NCBI GenBank assembly: GCA_964552675.1
Contig: CAZKHJ010000005.1
Span: 1-64,000 of the forward strand
Direction: 5' to 3'
Length of the DNA stretch: 64,000 nucleotides
DNA from: Sulfurimicrobium sp964552675
GTDB lineage: Bacteria > Pseudomonadota > Gammaproteobacteria > Burkholderiales > Sulfuricellaceae
The notes under the pieces were generated by a model that ran no database searches, was not told the origin of the DNA, and saw only the letters and a list, made by a program, of their open reading frames with translations. Of this stretch, positions 1 through 5,716 are shown piece after piece. Position numbers and translations under genes: made by a program. The stretch's first letter is position 1. Each line of letters begins with the position of its first letter.

Positions 1-74
1 TCCCCACACGATCATCGCATATGGAAAGTCATTATCCACTATTTACGGATAAGTTTTAAATATCGCGATTTATC

Positions 75-120
75 GTAGGTCGGGCTTTAGCCCGACATTT
101 CGGGTTGAAACCCGACCTAC
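75..120. repeat. Palindromic dispersed-type repeat
   Basis: Outer arms GTAGGTCGGG (75-84) and CCCGACCTAC (111-120) are perfect inverted repeats. They enclose two smaller hairpins, TCGGGCtttaGCCCGA and CGGGTTgaAACCCG. This looks like one of the REP/MITE-like palindromes scattered through proteobacterial intergenic regions. Only one copy lies in the window, so dispersal is not shown here. The rest of positions 1-183 shows no gene. Confidence 0.7.
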
Positions 121-183
121 AGGATCGGGGCGATAGTGGTACGGAGCGATTGTTACGCAAGTTTGAGTTCAAGCGTTTGACCT

Positions 184-1371
184 TCAGCCGGGCGTGAATT
201 GAGGAATCGCACGGACCATGAATTCATCAAACAGCGGTACGGTAAAGGCCATGTCGCCATGAGCCGGGCTGTAAATCATTCCCTTCTTGATGAGCTTGGA
301 ACGCACCGGACCGATGCCCTTCACGGATGTACCCAGCGCCGCAGCAATATCCCCCGTGCGGTGGCAGCCGGGGCCGAGGTACGCCATTGCGCGGAGGAAG
401 TTTTTTTCTCCGGGGGTCAGCCGGTCAAAGCGCACCCGGAAGAAATTCCTGTCCAGCCGTCGAATCACCTCCGCTGTCGCGTCCCTTACGGTCTGCAAGG
501 TGATGGGGCTTGCAGTTGCCATATTCCACGCCTGGTATCCCCACTCCTGAAGGAAGTAGGGGTAGCCATGCGTCAGGCGAAACACTTCCCTTAGAGCATC
601 ATTTTGAAACTCGATGCCGGCTTCGTGAGCAGGGTCGCGCAGCGCCTTGACCGCATCCTCTTCCGACAAGGCCCCGATATCCGGGAAATTGAACAGCCGC
701 TCGGCATACGACTTCGATTCCCCCGCCATACCGGGCAGGACCGGCAAACCGGCGGCGAGCAGCACCAGGGGCAATTGTTTCTGCTGCATCCTGTGCATGG
801 CCATGATCAGGGCACCCAGCTCCTTCTGGCTCAGGTACTGGATTTCGTCTACCAGAATGGCGACGGCGGTGTGGCGTTCTTCCGCCGCCTCGGCGATGGC
901 CACGAACAGGTTCGGCAGGTCGATTTCCAGATCGCCGCTGTCGGCCGTGCCTTTGGCCGGTTCGATGTCCAGCCCCACCGCTACATCGCCCACCGTCAGC
1001 TTGATACTGCCGATAAAACTGCGCAGTACCGCCAGCCCGCGTTTCACCTTATTGCCCGCGCCGGCCGCCCGGTCCAGCTCGTAAAGCAGACTGCGCAGCG
1101 CCGGATAGATAAGTTCGCCCAGCGGTTTTTCCTCGTGCGCTTCCAGCAGGATCGTTTGATAGCCGGCGTCCTTCGCCATGCGCTCGATTTCGTTCAGCAG
1201 CACGGTCTTGCCCACGCCGCGCAATCCTGTCAGCAGCAGGCTCTTTTCCGGGCGCTTCTGCTTCACGCGCCCCAGAAGGATGCGCGCCTGTTCGAGCAGC
1301 GGGTCACGCCCAACCAGCTCGGGCGGCGGCGCGCCCGCACCGGGAGAAAAGGGGTTGTTGATCGGATCCAT
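184..1371 (-). CDS. AAA-family ATPase (Orc1/archaeal-ATPase-like)
   Basis: A 395-residue P-loop ATPase. The Walker A motif GLRGVGKT lies near residue 50 and the Walker B motif AILVDEIQ near residue 170. A winged-helix-like C-terminal part follows (LTPGEKNFLRAM onward, with GDIAAALGTS resembling a recognition helix region). The layout matches the stand-alone ATPases often labelled AAA family ATPase or Orc1/Cdc6-like, whose cellular role is mostly unknown. I chose ATG 1371 because the in-frame codon at 1386 is TTG. It is a single gene, downstream of and on the same strand as the DUF262-HEPN pair but about 220 bp away. Palindromes just upstream could be an operator. A mobile-element accessory ATPase is possible, but nothing here proves it. 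Confidence 0.75.
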   Translation of the reverse strand: MDPINNPFSPGAGAPPPELVGRDPLLEQARILLGRVKQKRPEKSLLLTGLRGVGKTVLLNEIERMAKDAGYQTILLEAHEEKPLGELIYPALRSLLYELDRAAGAGNKVKRGLAVLRSFIGSIKLTVGDVAVGLDIEPAKGTADSGDLEIDLPNLFVAIAEAAEERHTAVAILVDEIQYLSQKELGALIMAMHRMQQKQLPLVLLAAGLPVLPGMAGESKSYAERLFNFPDIGALSEEDAVKALRDPAHEAGIEFQNDALREVFRLTHGYPYFLQEWGYQAWNMATASPITLQTVRDATAEVIRRLDRNFFRVRFDRLTPGEKNFLRAMAYLGPGCHRTGDIAAALGTSVKGIGPVRSKLIKKGMIYSPAHGDMAFTVPLFDEFMVRAIPQFTPG

Positions 1372-1399
1372 GGGAGTCTCTAGCAAGTTCTACGCGATT

Positions 1400-1444
1400 C
1401 TATCTAAAAATTGATAGACATGCATAGATATTGTTAGATATGCA
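1400..1444. promoter_or_regulatory. Operator-like palindromes upstream of the AAA ATPase
   Basis: Two inverted repeats lie 29-73 bp upstream of the ATPase start. CTATC-taaaaatt-GATAG spans 1400-1417, and TGCATA-gatattgttaga-TATGCA spans 1421-1444. The stretch is AT-rich and contains repeated TAGATA and ATGCAT words. That is typical of repressor sites, but no binding protein can be named. The remaining bases up to 1592 show nothing else convincing. Confidence 0.4.
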
Positions 1445-1592
1445 TGGAGTCATTACCCGGCATCAGCCATTGCCACCTCAACCCCCAAGTGATGGATCAC
1501 TTTCACCGCAACCCGTTACATTTTTAAATCGATGGAAGTATGCTTACCCGCCCGCGTTTCAGGTCGAAGATGATATAGCCAGTTCCCTGGCT

Positions 1593-2246
1593 TCACTGAG
1601 TCGCAAGATCGGCAATAGTTTCAAGATCATCGATCCATTCAAAAATTGCAATGGAGTTCGTCGAGGAGTTGCTTCCCCAGATAATATCTATCGGATCAAA
1701 AAAATGCTTTGTGACGTACAAACTCCGCAACGCCAGCACGTCCTTGCGGTTCGATTTGGATTTGTGAGCACAAGCATTTCGTACTAAATGTATTCTTTTC
1801 GGCCCAAATAAACCGGCAGAACCAAATGCGGCCTGAAGTGTTGAAATATTTGAGGGTGCAAGTCCGGTGATGTAAGTGATTATTCTATCTGGGTGTGCCC
1901 AAGTGGGTTCTACTGGTCCAGAGAAGATGTTGGTGGGGTTGACCGGATTGCCTTTGCTATACTGTTTTACCTCATACGTTATACGACTTTCACTGTTGTC
2001 AGGAACTGCTCTTGCCGGCACTATCACACCAGATCGAGTTGTCGATCCATTGCAAGATGACACTAGCACTTGTTTTACAAAAATATTCCAGTCTATCCAT
2101 AGGTTAGAAAGTAATGCTTCCGCAAGAAGCCTAAATTCCCAAGGAGAGAGAGCGCCATTCAGTTGATCATTAAGAATTGAAGTGGCTTGTGTGTGTCTAC
2201 GTGACAGGCGGCCAACAATGCGAGCGTAGCTTTTTGTGAGCGTCAT
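1593..2246 (-). CDS. HEPN-domain protein (predicted RNase/toxin-like)
   Basis: A 217-residue protein with a C-terminal LVRNACAHKS segment. R156-N157-x3-H161 matches the R(N/H/D)-x3-4-H active-site motif of the HEPN superfamily, many members of which are metal-independent RNases in defence or toxin systems. The N-terminal half is helical, with no other motif I recognise. It starts 8 nt after the stop of the DUF262 gene, has no obvious Shine-Dalgarno sequence, and is probably translated by coupling. The AT-rich composition differs from nearby core genes and suggests transfer. The HEPN assignment rests on the motif and gene context. It could be a catalytically silent HEPN partner. Confidence 0.6.
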   Translation of the reverse strand: MTLTKSYARIVGRLSRRHTQATSILNDQLNGALSPWEFRLLAEALLSNLWIDWNIFVKQVLVSSCNGSTTRSGVIVPARAVPDNSESRITYEVKQYSKGNPVNPTNIFSGPVEPTWAHPDRIITYITGLAPSNISTLQAAFGSAGLFGPKRIHLVRNACAHKSKSNRKDVLALRSLYVTKHFFDPIDIIWGSNSSTNSIAIFEWIDDLETIADLATQ

Positions 2247-2254
2247 AGAAAACG

Positions 2255-3295
2255 CTAGATGAGTGCTTTATATAACCACCTAGCCCTAATTGTCCGCTGT
2301 TTTACTCTGTGCGTTGTACTCATACATGCCTCAACATACTCACCATAAGGGCCATTAATATCCTGCAACTCATGAGCGCCGGCGAGAGCGCCAAGCGCTT
2401 CAATAGTGCCTTGTAAATTTGAGAAAAATATTCCATCAGTAGGGTATCCTAAAACTTTCCCACCGGGGATGCCATATTTCTTCTGCATTAATGCGCAGAA
2501 CAACGAATGGCATACGTATGATTTTGTAATAAATGTATTTTTTAGCGGCGCAAAGTCTATTTCAAGCACTTGCATAAATTCATAAATACGGGCTCGAAAC
2601 TCTTCCTCACGCGGAAATGTCTTGTCATATATCCTATAAATATTGTTAAGCGAGCTCTCTGATTTGTTCACGATTCCTTGCTCAAGCACTATTGCTAGCT
2701 CGGTTAAAAATTCGGCATCGTGCATTCGAATTGCCTGTTTGGAAGTTAGAACATTAAACTCGACAAGCCTTGGGCCTATCTCACCAGTGGCTTCAATGAT
2801 GAACCACTTGAATGGGCCTTCGAATTCTGCATGTCGTTTTTCGGCGGAGTTGAGAGGCGCCGTATATGCATTCATCCTGGTAAACATGGCCAGCAAGTCG
2901 GCCTGCTCTGCTGAATAGATGATGTCGACTTCCACGCTATACGTTAGAAACTGTTGTTGCAAATCATCATCTAAATCGCTAAAACGCTTGCCTTGATGCT
3001 TAATGGACCGATTGGAAAGGGCAAACTCGTCATTTAAAAAACTAAGAATGGTGGTCAAACGTTGCTGACCATCGACGATTTCACGAATTACTTTTTTCCG
3101 CGCTTTATCGAATACTTGATAAAAGTACACCTTAGGAAAAATATATCGATTCAAAATCGTATCGATAAAATATGTGCGAGCAGATTCTGGCCAAACTGAC
3201 GATGATCTTTGGTAATTCTTATTTACGATCAATTCACGCCGTTGCCACATATCTCTGATTTCACTGATCGTAAAACTAGACCGGGTAATTTCCAT
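2255..3295 (-). CDS. DUF262 (ParB/Srx-fold) protein
   Basis: A 346-residue protein. The DUF262 signature IVDGQQRLTTI lies at residues 73-83, with the upstream NKNYQR box near 25-30; together these form the ParB/sulfiredoxin-like nucleotide-handling site also found in GmrS/BrxU-type restriction proteins. The C-terminal HNH (DUF1524) nuclease domain of GmrSD-type enzymes is not evident, so this looks like a DUF262-only protein that would rely on a partner effector. That partner is probably the HEPN gene 8 nt downstream. A GAGG ribosome-binding site precedes ATG 3295. Low GC compared with hypD suggests horizontal acquisition. Nucleotide-sensing or modified-DNA-sensing roles are inferred from the family. 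Confidence 0.78.
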   Translation of the reverse strand: MEITRSSFTISEIRDMWQRRELIVNKNYQRSSSVWPESARTYFIDTILNRYIFPKVYFYQVFDKARKKVIREIVDGQQRLTTILSFLNDEFALSNRSIKHQGKRFSDLDDDLQQQFLTYSVEVDIIYSAEQADLLAMFTRMNAYTAPLNSAEKRHAEFEGPFKWFIIEATGEIGPRLVEFNVLTSKQAIRMHDAEFLTELAIVLEQGIVNKSESSLNNIYRIYDKTFPREEEFRARIYEFMQVLEIDFAPLKNTFITKSYVCHSLFCALMQKKYGIPGGKVLGYPTDGIFFSNLQGTIEALGALAGAHELQDINGPYGEYVEACMSTTHRVKQRTIRARWLYKALI

Positions 3296-3621
3296 GTTGG
3301 AGCCTCAAGAGTCATATGTGAGTTACTATCTAGACAGAGTTTACCCAAGTTTCATGCAGAACAACTTATTACCCCGAAGATTTTATGAGTGATTGCTGTT
3401 GTTGTGGATTCAACCAGTGGATGCAACGAACTGGCTAAATTTTTTAGCGGGCGTTTCCTAGTTTAGTGTTTTCCTTGGGCGCATTTCAATTTCCTCACTA
3501 CTGCATTGAGCTTGGCTTGCGAGTAGGCAGAAAAGTCACCTCCTGCTTGTGCAGTCTCTAGTGTGTTGCATCCACCGGTTGAGTCCGCAGCGCTTCAGTG
3601 ACAATCAGGCGAGGCGATTCA
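3296..3621. other. 326-bp gene-free junction between the DUF262-HEPN module and hypD
   Basis: No credible ORF is present. It contains the presumptive promoter region of the DUF262 gene and the 177-bp attC-like inverted repeat listed separately. It marks the switch from AT-rich accessory DNA to the GC-rich hydrogenase operon. hypE, normally next to hypD, would be expected here but is not present. Confidence 0.7.
3408..3584. repeat. Long inverted repeat with attC-like geometry
   Basis: The left arm reads ATTCAAC-CAGTG-GATGCAAC (3408-3427) and the right arm GTTGCATC-CACCG-GTTGAGT (3565-3584). The outer 7-mers fit the integron attC core patterns RYYYAAC and GTTRRRY, the spacers are 5 nt, and the inner 8-mers pair perfectly. 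Pairing across the 20-nt arms fails only in the spacer and at one G:T. The 177-bp span exceeds the usual attC range of roughly 57-141 bp, and I see no bulged base in the inner box. A degenerate insertion-sequence end is a fair alternative. Confidence 0.4.
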
Positions 3622-4740
3622 TCAATCCTGTTTTTGCACTTCCCGGTACCGTCCATAGCTATAGTAAGCCGCGCATGCGCCCTCGGAAGACACCATGCAC
3701 GAACCAATCGGGTTTTCCGGCGTGCAGGCGCTGCCGAACAGCTTGCAGTCGAGTGGTTTTTTCACGCCACGGATGATGGCGCTGCATTCACAGGCCGGGT
3801 TGTCGGCCACGCTGTGATAGTCGAGGCGGAAGCGCTTTTCGGCATCGAAGGTAGCGTATTTTTTGCGGATTTGCAGGGCGCTGTCCGGCACGCTGCCGAG
3901 GCCGCGCCATTCGAAGCTGGGCCGCAGTTCGAACACGTCCTCCACCATGGCTTGCGCCTTGCGGTTGCCGTCGCGCGTCACGGCGCGGGTGAATTCATTT
4001 TCCACCTCGGCGCGGCCCTGGTTGATCTGGCGCACCAGCATCAGGATTGCCTGCATCATGTCGAGCGGCTCGAAGCCGGCGATCACCACCGGCATGTGAT
4101 ATTGGGCGGCAAAAGGCTCGTAGGGGCGGCTGCCGATCACGGTGGAAACGTGGGCGGGGCCGACGATGCCACCCAGCCGGGTTTCCCCGCTGGCCATGAT
4201 GGCGCTGATGGCGGAGGGGGTGAGGACGTGGTTGGAGAATACCGAGAAGTTGGTGAGCCCGAGCGTGCTGGCCTGCTGGATCACCACCGCCGTCGGCGGC
4301 GTGGTGGTTTCGAAGCCGATGGCGAAGAACACCACTTCCCGCTCCGGGTTGTCGCGCGCGATCTGCAGGGCGTCGGCGCTGGAATACACCATGTGCACGT
4401 CTGCTCCGTCCGCCTTGGCCTTGAGCAGGCTGGCGCGGTTCGAGCCGGGCACGCGCAGCATGTCGCCGTAGGAGCACAGGATCACGCCGGGCTTGCGCGC
4501 CAGTTCGATGGCGTTGTCCACCCGGCCGATCGGCAGCACGCACACCGGGCAGCCGGGGCCGTGGATCATCTGGATATTGGCGGGCAGGAGCGCCGGGATG
4601 CCATAGCGGAAAATGGCGTGGGTGTGACCGCCGCAGAATTCCATCAGGCCGTAGCGCCGGCCGGGCTGCGCCTCGCGCGCGATGTCCGCCGCCAGCTTGC
4701 GCGCCAGGTCGCCGTCGCGGAATTCGTCGATGTATTTCAT
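3622..4740 (-). CDS. hypD: Hydrogenase maturation protein HypD
   Basis: The 372-residue iron-sulfur scaffold that, with HypC, holds the Fe ion while CN and CO ligands of the [NiFe] centre are attached. The sequence shows CGGHTH near residue 36, GPGCPVC near residue 61, and the C-terminal cysteines of the [4Fe-4S] region (PACECSA, DCKLFGSACTP, GSCMVS). The length is normal. Its start ATG overlaps the hypC stop (4737-4740), indicating translational coupling. It is the last gene of the hydrogenase operon; hypE, which usually follows, is missing. The accessory junction begins 37 bp beyond its stop. Confidence 0.97.
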   Translation of the reverse strand: MKYIDEFRDGDLARKLAADIAREAQPGRRYGLMEFCGGHTHAIFRYGIPALLPANIQMIHGPGCPVCVLPIGRVDNAIELARKPGVILCSYGDMLRVPGSNRASLLKAKADGADVHMVYSSADALQIARDNPEREVVFFAIGFETTTPPTAVVIQQASTLGLTNFSVFSNHVLTPSAISAIMASGETRLGGIVGPAHVSTVIGSRPYEPFAAQYHMPVVIAGFEPLDMMQAILMLVRQINQGRAEVENEFTRAVTRDGNRKAQAMVEDVFELRPSFEWRGLGSVPDSALQIRKKYATFDAEKRFRLDYHSVADNPACECSAIIRGVKKPLDCKLFGSACTPENPIGSCMVSSEGACAAYYSYGRYREVQKQD

Positions 4741-4973
4741 TGGCGAGAGGGGGGCAGGGCTGCTGCGATTTCGGCGAACAGGGCCAGGGTCTTGGCGGCC
4801 TCATCCGGGTCGAGGCGGTTGATGGCGTAGCCGACGTGGACGATGACGTAATCGCCCACCGCCACGCCGTCCACCATGGCGAGCGAGATCTGTTTTTTCA
4901 CCCCGCCCAGTTCCACGACGGCCAGCTCATTTTCCAGAATTTCGGCCACCCGGGCCGGGATTGCCAGACACAT
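4737..4973 (-). CDS. hypC: Hydrogenase assembly chaperone HypC
   Basis: A 78-residue chaperone of the HypC/HybG/HupF family. It begins MCLAIPARV, with the essential Cys2 that contacts Fe after Met removal, and has the family-typical VGDYVIVHVGYAI stretch. It passes the Fe(CN)2CO unit from HypCD to the large-subunit precursor. Its ATG shares one base with the stop of the upstream PIN-toxin gene (TAATG at 4971-4975), so its translation is probably coupled to that toxin. Its stop overlaps the hypD start. Confidence 0.95.
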   Translation of the reverse strand: MCLAIPARVAEILENELAVVELGGVKKQISLAMVDGVAVGDYVIVHVGYAINRLDPDEAAKTLALFAEIAAALPPSRQ

Positions 4974-5410
4974 TATTCGCCTTTCAAGTCCACGTTATCA
5001 TCCGTTGCGGCGAGAAAATCCGCCGGGGCCAGTATGCGTACCTGCATGAACGGATCGAGGGAAAGCAGGTCCTTGTCGCCGCTGATGATATGACTGGCCT
5101 GGCCATTCACCGCTAGTTCCAGAAAACAGTCATCCTTCGGGTCGCGGCAGGCTTGAATCCGGCGCAGGATGGGAGCGATTTCGACGATGCCGGCGAGTTG
5201 GTGAATGAATTCCCGGCGGTCGGCACGGCTGACATAGGGGTCGAATTTGGGGCGGGATAACACTTCCGCGAGTTCGTCCAGTGTTGCCTCGGAAACCACT
5301 ACCCGGCCCAGCGACAGCGCCCGGTCCACCGCCCGCGCGGCAACGCTGCCGGGCAGCAGCAGGCGGCTGATCCAGACGTTGGTGTCGAGCACCAGGCGGA
5401 ATTCAGGCAT
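4973..5410 (-). CDS. PIN-domain toxin (COG1569/VapC-like)
   Basis: A 145-residue PIN-domain protein. The first catalytic acid lies in VLDTNVWIS (Asp9), a central acid in LDELAEVLSRPKF, and C-terminal acids in DPKDDCFLE and SGDKDLL. PIN toxins of type II systems are Mg-dependent RNases. It overlaps the upstream Phd-type antitoxin gene by 8 nt, as is usual for such pairs. Its stop overlaps the hypC start (TAATG). The pair sits inside a hydrogenase maturation operon between hypF and hypC, which is unusual. Toxicity is inferred from the family and pairing. Confidence 0.85.
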   Translation of the reverse strand: MPEFRLVLDTNVWISRLLLPGSVAARAVDRALSLGRVVVSEATLDELAEVLSRPKFDPYVSRADRREFIHQLAGIVEIAPILRRIQACRDPKDDCFLELAVNGQASHIISGDKDLLSLDPFMQVRILAPADFLAATDDNVDLKGE

Positions 5411-5654
5411 TGCTGGAGAGCAACTGGTTCAGTCCTTCCTCGGTCAATCCCCTGGCTGCCGCGTCCTGTCCCACCCGATCGCAAAAACGCTGGAATTCGC
5501 GGACATTGAGCCGGGTGAGGCGTTCGTAATCCTGCATCGACAGGACCACGGCAACATTGCGTTTCTGGCGTTGTATTACGACTGGCTCGCGCAGGGCGGC
5601 ATCGAGGACGCCAGCCAGTCCCTGTTTGGCTTCGGTGGCGGAGATGGTGCGCAT
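5403..5654 (-). CDS. Phd/YefM-family antitoxin
   Basis: An 83-residue antitoxin-like protein. The N-terminal ISATEAKQGLAGVLDAAL and VVLSMQDYERL segments are the Phd/YefM DNA-binding fold signature. The C-terminus (REFQRFCDRVGQ onward) would wrap the toxin. A GGGAG ribosome-binding site lies at proper spacing from ATG 5654. It is the first gene of the pair and overlaps the PIN gene by 8 nt. It probably autorepresses the promoter at 5688-5716, as Phd-type antitoxins commonly do, and would thereby also influence hypC and hypD. Confidence 0.85.
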   Translation of the reverse strand: MRTISATEAKQGLAGVLDAALREPVVIQRQKRNVAVVLSMQDYERLTRLNVREFQRFCDRVGQDAAARGLTEEGLNQLLSSNA

Positions 5655-5687
5655 GGTGTGGCTCCCGGCTCAAGGTGGAATCGATGA

Positions 5688-5716
5688 AGTATAAAATGTA
5701 CAAAATAGACAATCAA
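5688..5716 (-). promoter_or_regulatory. Predicted sigma-70 promoter of the toxin-antitoxin pair
   Basis: On the minus strand, TTGATT (5711-5716), a 17-bp spacer and TATACT (5688-5693) form a near-consensus promoter. The -35 box overlaps the hypF stop codon. Transcription would start near 5681, giving a leader of about 27 nt before the antitoxin ATG. The imperfect palindrome GTACATTTTATAC covers the -10 region and could be the antitoxin operator. Read-through would also express hypC and hypD. Confidence 0.65.

Noticed and set aside
1432..1438. GTTAGAT as a second attC core site bounding a cassette
   Set aside because: It fits GTTRRRY, but no matching RYYYAAC partner with correct spacing exists nearby.
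3598..4830. A 410-codon plus-strand ORF opposite hypD and hypC
   Set aside because: It is antisense to well-conserved genes, His/Gly-rich in shadow-frame style, and has no recognisable domain.
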